DNA of 64,000 nucleotides from CAVYXF01 sp963772335 (GTDB taxonomy: Bacteria; Pseudomonadota; Alphaproteobacteria; Rhizobiales; Rhodomicrobiaceae). The stretch spans positions 1,116,001-1,180,000 of the forward strand of contig CAVYXF010000001.1 in NCBI GenBank assembly GCA_963772335.1, in the 5' to 3' direction. Below, piece by piece: positions 25,920-35,727 of the stretch. The notes under the pieces were generated by a model, which saw only the letters and a program-made list of their open reading frames with translations, was not told where the DNA came from and made no database searches. Both the position numbers and the translations under genes were made by a program. The stretch's first letter is position 1. Every line of letters starts with the position of its first letter.

Positions 25920-26744
25920 TCAAGCACCCATGCTGCCGTCGAGGCGTTTGGCGAGCGATATGAGGCGGGGGCGCACTTCGTCCAGTAGGAATTCGGGCTT
26001 GCACACCATGGACGGCGCACCGCAGTTCACCGCCATTGGCGGCATGCCGCCACCGGGCCTGAAGCCTACCGCGATGGCGTTGACCGTCTCATGCCAGTCG
26101 CCAAAGGAACAGGTGCAACCGAGTTCGCGATAGTCGGACAGTGCCTTTTCAACGCCGTCCTGGGTCTTGGTCCAATTGACGTTGTCGAGCGACCTTATCT
26201 CTTCCAGGATCGGGATGCGCTCCATCTCCGTGCACACAGCGAGAAACGCCCGGCCCATCGCGCTTGTCGAGATCGAGATGCGCGAGCCGACATCGACGGT
26301 CAGCGAGATCGTGGCATGGCCGCGCACGCATTCGACATAGACCATGCTAAGCCGGTCACGGGCGCCGAGCCCCACGGAAGCGCGGGCGAACACGGCAAGC
26401 TCCTCCATCTGCGGGCGGGCGACATTGCGCACATCGAGCCGCGCCAGCATGGATGTGCCGAGCGCGAGCACGGCCGTGCCGAGCCGGTATTTGGCGGCGC
26501 TCTCCACATAATGCAGATAGCCGAGTTTGGTCAGCGTGTAGGTGAGGCGCGACACCGTGGATTTGGGCAGCTTGCAGCGTTCGGCGATCTCCTGATTGCC
26601 GAGCAGCGTTTCGCCCTTGCGAAAGCAGGCGAGCACCTCAAGGCCGCGGGCGAGCGCGCCCACGAAATGCCGGTCCTCCGCGGGGCTGCGCTCGGGGAGC
26701 GCAATGACATTGTCTTCGATCATGTTGAGGCGTTTACGTGCCAT
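25920..26744 (-). CDS. IclR-family transcriptional regulator (acyl-CoA catabolic island)
   Basis: This 274-residue regulator has an N-terminal winged helix-turn-helix (NQEIAERCKLPKSTVSRLTYTLTKLGYL) and a C-terminal IclR effector domain ending in PEFLLDEVRPRLISLAKRL. ATG 26744 is chosen because the helix-turn-helix then lies at the usual position; 77 upstream residues lack family similarity. It faces an outer-membrane transporter and sits next to the fatty/dicarboxylic acid genes. A palindrome at 26863-26877 upstream of it recurs in front of two other operons of the island, so it is the likely regulator of that set. The effector is unknown, probably an acid or its CoA ester. Confidence 0.88.
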   Translation of the reverse strand: MARKRLNMIEDNVIALPERSPAEDRHFVGALARGLEVLACFRKGETLLGNQEIAERCKLPKSTVSRLTYTLTKLGYLHYVESAAKYRLGTAVLALGTSMLARLDVRNVARPQMEELAVFARASVGLGARDRLSMVYVECVRGHATISLTVDVGSRISISTSAMGRAFLAVCTEMERIPILEEIRSLDNVNWTKTQDGVEKALSDYRELGCTCSFGDWHETVNAIAVGFRPGGGMPPMAVNCGAPSMVCKPEFLLDEVRPRLISLAKRLDGSMGA

Positions 26745-27141
26745 TTGAGCTATCCCCGTCGTAGGCGCAGCCAAAGCTGTGGCATATGCACTTTTCGCGC
26801 GCAAATGCCTTTCGCACAAGACATGCCAAACTCCGCCGGTCAGTGCATAACACAGAAAATTATTCCGTACTGCAGAATTAAGCGCGGTCGGATGCCCGAT
26901 GTGATCACCCCCTGCGTATTTGCTCTGCGACCGACGGCACCACGCGGCAATCCGGGCGCGACATGCAGCATTCAAGGGAAGTTCCTCAAAATGTTTGCAG
27001 ATGGGGCGGTTTTCCGGCGTGACGAATCCGCAACTGCCGCTCCAGTATGTTGCGCCAAAGGTGAAATCAGCTTGAGGCCGTCACTTCCGAAGCTATCATC
27101 GTTGGTGACATTTTTGTCAGTACGGATGGGGCGAGGGAGAA
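26745..27141. promoter_or_regulatory. Divergent regulatory region with IclR box A (26863-26877)
   Basis: This ~400-base region separates the IclR gene from the outer-membrane transporter. TTCCGTACTGCAGAA at 26863-26877 matches the 15-bp palindrome TTCTGCAATGCAGAA found upstream of the acyl-CoA dehydrogenases at 12 of 15 positions. It lies ~120 bases upstream of the IclR start, so autoregulation and control of the divergent gene are both plausible. No other gene is supported in the gap. Confidence 0.55.
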
Positions 27142-28243
27142 ATGGAAGAAGATCAAGACGCGCCCGGTACCTTGTGGTTCCGGGGCGGGCAGTTAAAACG
27201 TTGGGCATTGGGAGTGGGCGCGGCCTTGCTGGCGGCTATCGCCGTGCCGCAAGACGCGGCATGGGCCGGGTCGGACAACTCCAGCAACACCTATGCCGGC
27301 GACGCCAACGGCATCGCTTTGCCGACCGGCACATTTTTGGCGATCCAATATCTGGGCGTCCGCGAGAGCGACACTTACGTCACCACGAACGACAACATCT
27401 TTGCCAAACTCGGCGCGGGCAAAGAAATCAAATCCGACTTCGAGCTGTTCTCGTCGATCACCCGGTTCGTGTATTTCACGACGTTTCTCGATCGCCCGCT
27501 CGCCCTTGAAGCGGCGTTTACCGGCGTCAACCTGAGCGAGGTCAATATCGGCGATCAGCGCTTTCATGACCCGGTGACCGGGCTTGGCCCCCAGACCACT
27601 GAAGACGGCTTCATCGATCCGGTCTTCTTTCTCAGCTATGGCCTGATATCGTCGCCGAAGGACGAGCGTTTCCTGGTCCTGACCAACTACTTCTATGTTC
27701 CCTGGGGCGACTACAACAAATTCGCCGAGGCGAACGCCGCCGCCCCGAACCAGTTCACCTGGGTGCCGCAGCTCGCGCTTGCGGAAGGGCTTGCCAAATA
27801 TGGCATGAAGGATTTCTGGCTCGACGTTATCGCCAACGCCTCACTACATACCGACGGCAGCGCGCCTCTGGCTATTGCGGGCGTAGGGCAGTTCGACGAG
27901 CTGGATCAGGACAATTCTTACGACCTGAAGAGTCTTCCTGCGCTACCAATACATGCCCGCCGGGCACATTGCGGTGGGCCTGGAGAAATCCTGGGGCGGC
28001 GATCAGATCGCCAGTGGCGGCGCGCTTGGTGCAGCGCTTGGGCCGACATCTCTAGGCAAGGACGATTTCCTCAAAGGCCATCTGCAGATCGCCTATCCGC
28101 TGGCGAAGGATCTTCACCTGTCGAGCGATTTCACGCACGACTTCGATCGAGAAGGCGGCTTCGAGGAAGACCTCACAGCCGAGCTCCGGGTGACAAAGCT
28201 GTTCTTTCCCACCGCTCCCCTGGAGAATAAGCCCTTGAAATAA
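27142..28243 (+). pseudogene. Outer-membrane transporter, Phenol_MetA_deg-like, disrupted by a single-base frameshift
   Basis: Two frames join into a ~366-residue outer-membrane protein of the type often found with aromatic or hydrophobic-acid catabolic genes. The first has a signal (LGVGAALLAAIAVPQDAAWA) and barrel-like sequence (FLAIQYLGVRES, PWGDYNKFA). The second continues MPAGHIAVGLEKSWGGDQIA to a C-terminal barrel. The slip is at about 27928-27931: removing one base after CTGAAG gives DLKVFLRYQYMPAGH. The family name is a tentative match by sequence pattern. If the frameshift is real, uptake through this protein is lost. Confidence 0.65.
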
Positions 28244-28265
28244 GTGAGCAGACTTGGTGACTTGA

Positions 28266-28299
28266 GAAGCGGGCCCGTGAAAGCGCCCGCTTCTTTTTT
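28266..28299 (+). terminator. Rho-independent terminator after the outer-membrane transporter
   Basis: GAAGCGGGC (28266-28274) pairs perfectly with GCCCGCTTC (28285-28293) and is followed by six T residues. It lies 22 bases after the repaired transporter's stop. Confidence 0.92.
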
Positions 28300-28398
28300 G
28301 CGTGCTCGCCCTGTGTCATGGTGGCGCGTTAATGGTAAAATGTCTGCCCCGTGTTGTCGTGAGTTCCTAGCAAGAGTGCTCTTGCCCAAACAGGTGAA

Positions 28399-29073
28399 AT
28401 GGACCCGTCAGAGAAAAAGCCAATCGACCGCGCGCCGAGGAGCCGCGCGGAGCGTCGCCGGGAGGATACGCGCCGGCGTCTAATGAAAGCCACCTATGAG
28501 ATCATCGCAGAGCGCGGGCTCGCCGGCCTCGTCATCCAGGACATCACCGAGGCGGCCGATGTCGGCTATGGCTCATTCTACAACCACTTCACCTCGAAGG
28601 ACGCCATTGTCACGGCCGTGATCGAGGCGGCACGGCAGCACATCAAAGACATATTCCGGCGACTGGCCAGCACCACCTCGGACCAGCTGGAAATCTTCGC
28701 GCTTGAGCTTCGCGCCAGCCTGCAGCTAGCCAAGCGGGATAAGACCTGGGGCTGGTTCACGATGCGAACAGCGTTGTCGGGCGAGCAGGCGGGCGCCGGC
28801 GTCGGCAGCGAGCTCCGGCAGTCGCTCGCCGCATGCGTCAAGAGCGGCATCTTTATTCACGGCGATCTGGAGATGACCGAGGAGATCACCGAGGGGCTGC
28901 TCCTGATCGGCACGCTGAAATTGCTTACCGGTGGGGTATCCGAAATCTATCCCGATAAGGTCGTGCGCACGATCCTTAAACATCTCGGTGTTGGTGAGGG
29001 GAAGATCGGTGCCGTGCTCTCGCAGCCGCCGCCGGATCTGGAGCTGCGCTCCTTCCTTGAAGCCGCGGGTTGA
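28399..29073 (+). CDS. TetR-family transcriptional regulator
   Basis: This 224-residue DNA-binding protein has a TetR N-terminal helix-turn-helix (IIAERGLAGLVIQDITEAAD followed by VGYGSFYNHFTSKDAI) after a basic leader (RSRAERRREDTRRR). The C-terminal ligand-binding part is helical and not assignable to a ligand. It is convergent with the acyl-CoA dehydrogenase pair. It probably represses genes of this acyl-CoA island or its own transcription; the targets are not visible. Confidence 0.88.
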   Translation: MDPSEKKPIDRAPRSRAERRREDTRRRLMKATYEIIAERGLAGLVIQDITEAADVGYGSFYNHFTSKDAIVTAVIEAARQHIKDIFRRLASTTSDQLEIFALELRASLQLAKRDKTWGWFTMRTALSGEQAGAGVGSELRQSLAACVKSGIFIHGDLEMTEEITEGLLLIGTLKLLTGGVSEIYPDKVVRTILKHLGVGEGKIGAVLSQPPPDLELRSFLEAAG

Positions 29074-29091
29074 ACCCCGCGCCGGTGATAT

Positions 29092-30258
29092 TCACGCCGC
29101 GGGATCTGCCACCGCCTCGAGCAGCCCGCCGCCGGCCGCGAGCCTGGCAAGGTGGTAGTCAGTATCACCGAATAGGCTCTCGATCACCGTCAGGCGCTTG
29201 AAATAATGACCGGCCTTGTATTCCATGGTCATGCCGATGCCACCGTGGAGCTGCACGGCCTCCTGGCCGATCAGCCGCGCCGAGCGATTGATCTGCACCT
29301 TAACTGCCGACATTGCCCGGCTGCGCTCGGCGGGCGGCGCATCCAGCATCATGGCGGCGAACATCGCCATTGATCGCGCCTGCTCCAGCGCCATCAGCAT
29401 ATCGACGCTGCGGTGCTGCAGATCCTGGAAGGTGCCGATCGGCACGCCGAATTGTTTGCGGGTCTTGAGATAATCGATGGTGAGCGCGTGCAGCCCTTCC
29501 ATGGCGCCCACCGCCTCGGCCGCGAGCGCGGCAATGCCATGATAGATGGCGGCCTCGAGTACAGGCAGGACATCGCCCGGCGCGCCGAGCACGGCAGCGG
29601 CCGGCACTTCGATGCCGGTCAGAGTGAGCTCGGCGACGCGCTGGCCGTCCTGGGCGGCATAGCCATGAATGTCGAGGCCGGGGCTGTCGGCGTTCAGGAT
29701 GAACAGGCCAATGCCCTGGCGCTCGCGCCGCGCGCCGGCCACGCGCGCGCTGACGATCACATGGTCGGCACTGTCGCCGTGAAGCACGACGCTCTTTTGC
29801 CCGTCGAGCACATAGCCTGAGCCGCTCGCGCGGGCGGTTGTGGCCACATCGAACAGGTCATAGCGCGACTGCCGCTCACCGAATGCAAGCGTATAGACCT
29901 TCTCGCCGCGCAAAAGCGGCGGGATCAGCATCTCTTTTTGCGCCTCGCTCCCGGCCAACCGCAGTGCGCTACCCGCCAGCACGACACTGGTGAGGTAAGG
30001 CTCAAGACATAGCGCGCGCCCGATCGCCTCCATCACGATCATGGTCTCGACCGGCCCACCGCCCACGCCCCCGAGGCTTTCCGGGAAGGGCAGCGCCGTC
30101 AGACCCATACTGGCGAAATCCTGCCACATGGCTTCGCTCCAGCCGCCCGGCTTTTGCTGGTAGAGCTTGCGCCTCTCGAAGTCGCCATAGCGGTCGGCGA
30201 TCAGGCGCTCGGCACTGTCCTTCAGCAGAAGCTGCTCCTCGGAGAAGCTGAAATTCAT
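29092..30258 (-). CDS. Acyl-CoA dehydrogenase (small-subunit type, PimD-like)
   Basis: This 388-residue flavoprotein belongs to the acyl-CoA dehydrogenase family, which oxidises acyl-CoA to trans-2-enoyl-CoA and passes electrons to ETF. It opens with MNFSFSEEQLLLKDSAERLI, contains TRKQFGVPIGTFQDLQHR in the C-terminal helical domain, and has VQLHGGIGMTMEYKAGHYFKR near the end. It is 18 bases downstream of a second acyl-CoA dehydrogenase. Such adjacent pairs often form hetero-oligomers, as proposed for PimC/PimD of pimelate degradation. The substrate (dicarboxylyl- or long-chain acyl-CoA) is inferred from neighbours. Confidence 0.9.
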   Translation of the reverse strand: MNFSFSEEQLLLKDSAERLIADRYGDFERRKLYQQKPGGWSEAMWQDFASMGLTALPFPESLGGVGGGPVETMIVMEAIGRALCLEPYLTSVVLAGSALRLAGSEAQKEMLIPPLLRGEKVYTLAFGERQSRYDLFDVATTARASGSGYVLDGQKSVVLHGDSADHVIVSARVAGARRERQGIGLFILNADSPGLDIHGYAAQDGQRVAELTLTGIEVPAAAVLGAPGDVLPVLEAAIYHGIAALAAEAVGAMEGLHALTIDYLKTRKQFGVPIGTFQDLQHRSVDMLMALEQARSMAMFAAMMLDAPPAERSRAMSAVKVQINRSARLIGQEAVQLHGGIGMTMEYKAGHYFKRLTVIESLFGDTDYHLARLAAGGGLLEAVADPAA

Positions 30259-30276
30259 GGATATCTCTCTAGTCGG

Positions 30277-31479
30277 CTATAGTCCCAGAAGCGTCTTAGC
30301 GATGATATTGCGCTGAATCTCGTTCGAGCCGCCGAAGATGGTCACCTTGCGGGTGTTGAAATAGTTCTGGGTGGCCAAGCTCGCCCATTCCAGCTCGGCG
30401 AGTGGATCGTTGCTGCCCTCCTCGCCATACCGGTCCATGAAGAGGATGCCATGCGGGCCGGCAGCTTCGATGAGGAGCTCGGTCGCGGTCTGCTGCAGTT
30501 CGGAGCCCTTAATCTTGAGCATGGAGGCGGCGGCGTTGTTGCCGGAGCCGGCGCTATGCGACATCTGCGAGACCATCCGCATCTGCGTGATCTCGAGCGC
30601 CTTCAGCTCGACCTCGGCGAGGGTGTGCCGCGCGCGAAAGGCGGAATTGTCCCATACCGTGCCCTCACCGGCAGGCGTGGCTTTGGCGATGGCCTTGACC
30701 CTCGCGAGACGCTGTTTGGTGATACCGATGCGGGCGATGCCGGTGCGCTCATGGCCAAGCAGGAATTTCGCGTAATCCCACCCCTTGTTCTCCTCGCCGA
30801 CGAGGTTGGTGGCGGGAACCTTCACGTCGTCGAAGAACACCTCATTCACCTCATGTCGGCCGTCGATCGTGATGATCGGGCGCACGACGACGCCCGGCGC
30901 TCTCATGTCGATCAAGAGGAAGGAGATGCCCTCCTGTTTCTTGGCGGTGAGGTCGGTGCGAACCAGGCAAAAGATCCAGTCGGCGTACTGGGCGAGCGTG
31001 GTCCAGGTCTTCTGGCCAGAGACGATGTAATGATCGTCCTTGCGCACAGCGCGGCAACGGAGCGAGGCGAGATCCGAGCCGGCGCCTGGCTCGGAGAAAC
31101 CCTGGCACCACCAATCATCGAGATTGGCCGCACGGGGCAGGAAATGCTGCTTCTGCTGCTCCGACCCGAAGCGTGCAATCACCGGCCCAATCATATCGCA
31201 GTTAAACTGCAGCGGTTGCGGCACGCTGTTGATCTGCAGCTCCTCAAGGAAGATGTAGTTCTGGATCGGCGTCCAGTTCTGCCCGCCCCATTCCTGCGGC
31301 CAGCGCGGCACCGCCCAGCACTTGGCATTGAGGATGCGCTGGCATCTGACCACTTCCTCGCGCTCCAACTCGTGGCCTTCGGCGAGCTTGCGGCGGATCT
31401 CCGCCGGGATTTCAGTCCGCATAAAGCTGCGCACCTCCTCACGGAAGGCGTTCTCTTCATCGGTGAAGCGCAGATCCAT
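30277..31479 (-). CDS. Acyl-CoA dehydrogenase (large-subunit type, PimC-like)
   Basis: This 400-residue acyl-CoA dehydrogenase starts MDLRFTDEENAFREEVRSFM. It has the FAD/substrate motif WCQGFSEPGAGSDLASL and the C-terminal FGGSNEIQRNIIAKTLLG typical of the family. ATG 31479 is chosen because GGAG lies just upstream, rather than an in-frame start 18 bases earlier. The palindrome TTCTGCAATGCAGAA overlaps the region immediately upstream (31490-31504), so expression is probably controlled by the local IclR protein. It probably works with the downstream dehydrogenase. Confidence 0.92.
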   Translation of the reverse strand: MDLRFTDEENAFREEVRSFMRTEIPAEIRRKLAEGHELEREEVVRCQRILNAKCWAVPRWPQEWGGQNWTPIQNYIFLEELQINSVPQPLQFNCDMIGPVIARFGSEQQKQHFLPRAANLDDWWCQGFSEPGAGSDLASLRCRAVRKDDHYIVSGQKTWTTLAQYADWIFCLVRTDLTAKKQEGISFLLIDMRAPGVVVRPIITIDGRHEVNEVFFDDVKVPATNLVGEENKGWDYAKFLLGHERTGIARIGITKQRLARVKAIAKATPAGEGTVWDNSAFRARHTLAEVELKALEITQMRMVSQMSHSAGSGNNAAASMLKIKGSELQQTATELLIEAAGPHGILFMDRYGEEGSNDPLAELEWASLATQNYFNTRKVTIFGGSNEIQRNIIAKTLLGL

Positions 31480-31489
31480 AATTACTCCG

Positions 31490-31516
31490 TTCTGCAATGC
31501 AGAATTTAATTCTGCA
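31490..31516. promoter_or_regulatory. IclR box B, upstream of the acyl-CoA dehydrogenase pair
   Basis: TTCTGCAATGCAGAA (31490-31504) is a perfect 15-bp palindrome. It overlaps a second inverted pair, GCAGAATTTAATTCTGC (31499-31515). Together they make a ~27-bp operator just upstream of the ATG 31479 ribosome site. Closely related sequences lie at 26863-26877 and 36753-36784. Confidence 0.65.
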
Positions 31517-31709
31517 TATACGCCAAGCTAGCGCGTTCCGATCCACAATTCCAGATGCAGCCAACCCACGGCGCCATTCCTGCGCAAGCGGGATCCAGCC
31601 CACCCGCATGCCCTTCCCAAAGGCTGGATACCGCTTTCACGGTAATCACACGAGGCGGTCGCAACACCCGTGCCCGGCCGCCGGAGCGACGGGGGGTTCC
31701 GCTCGACCA

Positions 31710-32912
31710 TCAGCCGCCCAGTTGACCCTCCAGGACGGGTCCGAAGAAATTCCAGCGCGTGCCGTCGAATTTCATCATCTGCATCTGCTCGATGGGGAAA
31801 TAATCCTGCGGCCCCGTGTTGATGGTGATGCCGGGCAGAAACAGGTCGGGCTTGAAATCCTTCACATTGGCCGCCTGCTTCATGATGTTCTCGCGCGTCA
31901 GCTCGTTGCCGGCTTGTTTCAGGATCTGGACGATGAGCTGGGCGGAGGAATAGCCATAGGAGGTAAAGGAGGAGGTCTTGTCGCCCTCGGGATAGTACTT
32001 ATCCATGAAGGCGCGCCAACGCTTCATGCCCTCATCATCCTTCCAGGTCGGGTCGCCCGGTTCCTTGATATAGCCTGAGGACAATACGTCCTTGGCATTC
32101 TCGAAGCCTGCCGGGGACAGCACCGCGCCAACCGAGACCGAGACATTCGCCAGGAAATGCACCGGCTTCCAGCCGAGCTCTGCCACTTTCCGGATCGCCT
32201 GGGCGGCAAATTTCGGCGTGGCCACATTCAGGAAAATATCAGCACCGGAGGATTTGAGCTGGACGATCTGACTGTCGATCGTCGGCGCGGAGGTCTCGTA
32301 AGAAGCCTCGGCGACGATCATGCCAGCTTTGCTGTTCAGACCATCTTTCAAGCCTTGCAGCAGGTCCTTGCCGAAATCGTCGTTCTGATAGAGGACAGCC
32401 AGCTTGCCGCTTGGGAAATTCTGCAGGATGTATTTGGCGTAGATCCGCCCCTCCGCCTGGTAGGAGGGGTTCCACAGCATGGTCCAGGGAAAGTTCTTCG
32501 GGTCGCCGAACTTGGTTGCACCGGTCGCGACGAGGAGCTGGGGCACCTTCTTGGAATTCATGTATTTCTGGATGGCCGAGTTCGGCGCCGTACCGAGCGA
32601 TTGGGCGATAAACAGCACCTCATCACTCTCGACGAGCCGGCGCGCCTGTTCGACTGTCTTCGGGGGGCTATAGCCGTCGTCGTAGGAGATGAAGTTGATC
32701 TTGCGGCCGTTCACGCCGCCCTCCTCGTTCACCATCCGCATGTAAGCAGCGATCGTTTTGCCGATGGTGCCGTAAGCCGAGGCCGGACCGCTATACGGCA
32801 TGATGTTGCCGATCTTGATCTCGGTATCGCTGGCGCCGGGATCATATTTCTGCGCGGTCGCAGGCAAGGCGGCGACAAGTATAGCGAGGGCAGCGAGGGC
32901 GAAGCGTTTCAT
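31710..32912 (-). CDS. Liv-type ABC transporter substrate-binding protein
   Basis: This 400-residue periplasmic binding protein has a signal peptide (RFALAALAILVAALPATAQ) and the Leu/Ile/Val-binding fold, for example IKIGNIMPYSGPASAYGTIG and ISYDDGYSPPKTVEQARRLV. ATG 32912 follows GGAGG and overlaps the livM stop by four bases; an upstream in-frame start is rejected. Although the family is named for branched-chain amino acids, its location among dicarboxylate/acyl-CoA genes suggests an aromatic, dicarboxylic or hydroxy acid as ligand. It is the last gene of the livGFHM-binding-protein transcript. Confidence 0.88.
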   Translation of the reverse strand: MKRFALAALAILVAALPATAQKYDPGASDTEIKIGNIMPYSGPASAYGTIGKTIAAYMRMVNEEGGVNGRKINFISYDDGYSPPKTVEQARRLVESDEVLFIAQSLGTAPNSAIQKYMNSKKVPQLLVATGATKFGDPKNFPWTMLWNPSYQAEGRIYAKYILQNFPSGKLAVLYQNDDFGKDLLQGLKDGLNSKAGMIVAEASYETSAPTIDSQIVQLKSSGADIFLNVATPKFAAQAIRKVAELGWKPVHFLANVSVSVGAVLSPAGFENAKDVLSSGYIKEPGDPTWKDDEGMKRWRAFMDKYYPEGDKTSSFTSYGYSSAQLIVQILKQAGNELTRENIMKQAANVKDFKPDLFLPGITINTGPQDYFPIEQMQMMKFDGTRWNFFGPVLEGQLGG

Positions 32913-33937
32913 GGGTTTCGTTTCCTCCATCGATTGAGCGCGTCTTCGCCCGCGCGCCAGATCGCTCCCGCGCCGGACGGCATGAGATAAATCACCAGCA
33001 AAAGGATAATCCCGTAGACCGCGCCGGAAAGGCCCTTCGACACGTCATCCGCGATGTTTGGCACAAACAGCACGAACAACCCGCCGACGAGCGCACCGGG
33101 CAGCCAGCCGACGCCGCCCACGACCAATCCGACCAGCATCGCCACGGAGAGCGAGACGGTGAAGCTGTCTGGCGCAACAAAGCCGATGGTCACGGCCGAA
33201 AGCGCGCCCGCGACCCCGGTGAACAGCGCGGATATGCCGAAAGCGAGGGTTTTGTAGGAGGCATTGTCAATGCCCATGGCGCGGGCGGCGATCGGATTCT
33301 CGCGGATCGCCATCAACGCGCGTCCGGTTCGGCTGCGCACGATGTTCGCCGCGAGCGCATAAAGGACAAGGCCGGCGACCATCGACACGTAATACAGCCA
33401 TTGGTCCTGGCTGAGCGGTAGGCCAAAGGGCGGATCGGGCTTGAGCACGACGATGCCCTGCACGCCGCCGGTCAGCGGCTCCAGTGGCGTGAGCTTGAGA
33501 AGCTGTGGCGTGACAGCGGCAAGCGCGAAGGTGGCAAGCGCGAGGTAGATGTTCTCCAGCCGAAGCGCTGGGAGGCCGATCAGCACGCCGAAGAAAAAGG
33601 CCGTGAACGCCGCGACGGGGAGCGTCCAGGCAAAGCCGAGGTCATAACGGTCGATCAGGATCGCGGCGGTGTAGGCGCCGACCGCAAAAAAAGCTCCGTG
33701 GCCGAGCGAGAACTGCCCATTGAAGCCGGTGAGCAAATTCAGCCCCATGATCGCGATGGCATAGATGATTACCAGGGTGAGCTGGAAGACGATGAAGCCC
33801 TTCACCAGAAAGGGGAGCGCCACGGCGACGGCCAGCGTCACCACAAATGCGGGGGAGACCCGTAGACGGGGCGCGGTCTTGGAGATGCTGGGCGTGCCCG
33901 CTGTGATGCCGATCTCGAGACGCTCCTCCAGGCTCAT
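32909..33937 (-). CDS. livM: Liv-type ABC transporter permease LivM
   Basis: This 342-residue inner-membrane permease has about eight to ten hydrophobic segments and the LivM signature LTGFNGQFSLGHGAFFAVGAY. RALMAIRENPIAARAMGID is the cytoplasmic loop that contacts the ATPases. It begins a few bases after livH and overlaps the binding-protein gene (ATGA). Together with LivH it forms the translocation channel of the importer encoded from 36509 to 31710. Confidence 0.93.
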   Translation of the reverse strand: MSLEERLEIGITAGTPSISKTAPRLRVSPAFVVTLAVAVALPFLVKGFIVFQLTLVIIYAIAIMGLNLLTGFNGQFSLGHGAFFAVGAYTAAILIDRYDLGFAWTLPVAAFTAFFFGVLIGLPALRLENIYLALATFALAAVTPQLLKLTPLEPLTGGVQGIVVLKPDPPFGLPLSQDQWLYYVSMVAGLVLYALAANIVRSRTGRALMAIRENPIAARAMGIDNASYKTLAFGISALFTGVAGALSAVTIGFVAPDSFTVSLSVAMLVGLVVGGVGWLPGALVGGLFVLFVPNIADDVSKGLSGAVYGIILLLVIYLMPSGAGAIWRAGEDALNRWRKRNP

Positions 33938-33940
33938 CGC

Positions 33941-34819
33941 CTATACCCGCTGAACGGAAACCCGGCCGAGCAGGCCAGTCGGCTTGAAGACGAGCACCAG
34001 CACAATCAGCGCCAGCGCGATGGGCAGCTTGATCTCAGACCCGATGACGGGGATGTATGTGCCCGTTAGACTCTCCACGATGCCGACGGCGAAGCCGCCG
34101 ATCACCGCGCCTGCCGGGCTGGTTAGGCCGCCGAGCACCGCACCGGCAAAGCCATAGAGCAGGATCGCCAGCATCATATGCGGTTCGAGGAACACCACCG
34201 GCGCGATCAGCATGCCGGCGACCGCACCGACCGCGGCGGCCATCCCCCAGCCCAGCGCCATAATCCAGCCGACGCGAATGCCGACGAGCCGCGCCGAGGC
34301 CGGGTTCTCCGCGGCCGCACGCATTGCAAGCCCGAGGCGCGTAAAGCGGAAGAAGCCGTAGAGCAGGAGGACCATCAGGAGGGTCACGCCGATCATGCCG
34401 GCCTGATGCATGCTGATCAGCCCGCTCTCGACCAGCGGCGCCGAGCCGAAGGGCGTGGGAAACGGCTTGATGGTGAAGTCCCAGATGAAGCCGGCGAGCG
34501 AGTTGAAGACAGCGTAAAGCGCGATGAACACGGCGATATGCGCAAGCTCAGGCGCATTCTGCAGCGGCTTGAAGACGACGCGCTCGATCAAGAGGCCGCC
34601 GATAAACGACAGAGCGACGGTCAGGGCGAAGGCCCACCAGTAAGGCAGCCCCCAATCCATCAGTTGCCAGGAGACGAAAGTGGAGAACATCGCCATCTCG
34701 CCCTGGGCGAAGTTCAGCTGGTGAATGGTCTGGTAGATCATCACCACGGCGAGCGCCATCAGCGCATAGATCGCGCCGGAGGCCATGCCGCTCAGGATCT
34801 GCTGGATGAACAGCTCCAT
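33941..34819 (-). CDS. livH: Liv-type ABC transporter permease LivH
   Basis: This 292-residue permease begins MELFIQQILSGMASGAIYAL and contains HQLNFAQGEMAMF and AMRAAAENPASARLVGI, all typical of LivH. I chose ATG 34819 because the family starts there; 127 upstream in-frame residues are non-coding in character and include a dispersed repeat. It lies between livF (separated by a ~200-base gap that holds repeat copy B) and livM. Confidence 0.93.
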   Translation of the reverse strand: MELFIQQILSGMASGAIYALMALAVVMIYQTIHQLNFAQGEMAMFSTFVSWQLMDWGLPYWWAFALTVALSFIGGLLIERVVFKPLQNAPELAHIAVFIALYAVFNSLAGFIWDFTIKPFPTPFGSAPLVESGLISMHQAGMIGVTLLMVLLLYGFFRFTRLGLAMRAAAENPASARLVGIRVGWIMALGWGMAAAVGAVAGMLIAPVVFLEPHMMLAILLYGFAGAVLGGLTSPAGAVIGGFAVGIVESLTGTYIPVIGSEIKLPIALALIVLVLVFKPTGLLGRVSVQRV

Positions 34820-34881
34820 CACCGCCCCGCTTGCTGGGAGGTGCGGGACGAAGGATCGCTCGCCCTGCCATCGAATAGCCA

Positions 34882-34936
34882 TCTCCCCTCGCGGGAGAGG
34901 GCTGACGCCGCGAAGCGGCTGCCGGGTGAGGGGGCT
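34882..34936. repeat. Dispersed palindromic repeat, copy B (partial)
   Basis: This contains CTCCCCTCGCGGGAGAGGG and GGGTGAGGGGG, the same building blocks as the longer copies at 25686-25811 and 41845-41979, but only one arm. It sits in the gap between livF and livH inside the operon, so it may affect mRNA processing or stability there. Confidence 0.65.
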
Positions 34937-35015
34937 GGTTCGCCAAAGGGGAAGGGCGTACCGGCTGCGAGATCGGGTGAGATAGGGCCGAACGCGTTCA
35001 TCGATGCCGCTCTCA

Positions 35016-35727
35016 CTATCCCAGATAGGCGCGGCGCACGCCTTCATCAGCGCCGATCGTGGCGGCCGGACCGGAGAGCACGATGCGCCCGGTCTCCAGG
35101 AGATAAGCGTCCTGGGCAAGGCCGAGCGCGAGCGCGGTGTTCTGCTCGACGACCAGCATACCGACGCCTTCTTCTTCATTGATCCGGCGAAGGATTGCAA
35201 AGAGCTGGGCGACGACCAGCGGTGCCAGCCCGAAGGATGGCTCGTCTAGCAGCATCAGGCGCGGGTGGAGCATCAGCGCGCGGGCGACAGCCAGCATCTG
35301 CTGCTCGCCGCCGGAGAGAAGGCCGGCCTGCTGGTGATAGCGCTGGCGGAGGATGGGGAAATAGCCAAGGCACCGGTCGATATCGGCCGCCACAGCGCGG
35401 GCATTGCTGCGGCTGATGGCGCCCAGCCGAAGATTTTCCTCCACGCTCATCCGGACGAAGGTGCCGCGGCCCTCGGGCACGTGAGCAATGCCGAGTTCGG
35501 GCGATCTCCTCCGGAGCGCGGCCGAGGATCTGGCGGCCTTCGAAGCGAATGGAGCCGGTGGCACGGATCACGCCGGAGATCGCGCGCAGCGTCGTCGTCT
35601 TGCCGGCGCCGTTCGCACCCAGCAGCGCAGCGACGCCCCTTTCGGCGATCGCGAAGTCGATGCCGTAGAGCGTCTGTACCGGACCATAGAACGCGCGCAG
35701 CTCTTCGACCTCCAGGAACCCGGGCAT
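35016..35727 (-). pseudogene. livF: Liv-type ABC transporter ATPase LivF, disrupted by a single-base frameshift
   Basis: The first frame carries the start MPGFLEVEELRAFYGPVQTL and the Walker A LLGANGAGKTTTLRAI. The second carries LGIAHVPEGRGTFVRMSVEE, the signature LLSGGEQQMLAVARAL and the Walker B LMLLDEPSFGLAPLV. They join as PEEIAR-LGIAHVPEG if one of the two T residues at 35496-35497 is removed, giving a normal 236-residue LivF. The start overlaps the livG stop by one base. Either the sequence has an error here or the importer lacks one ATPase subunit. Confidence 0.82.
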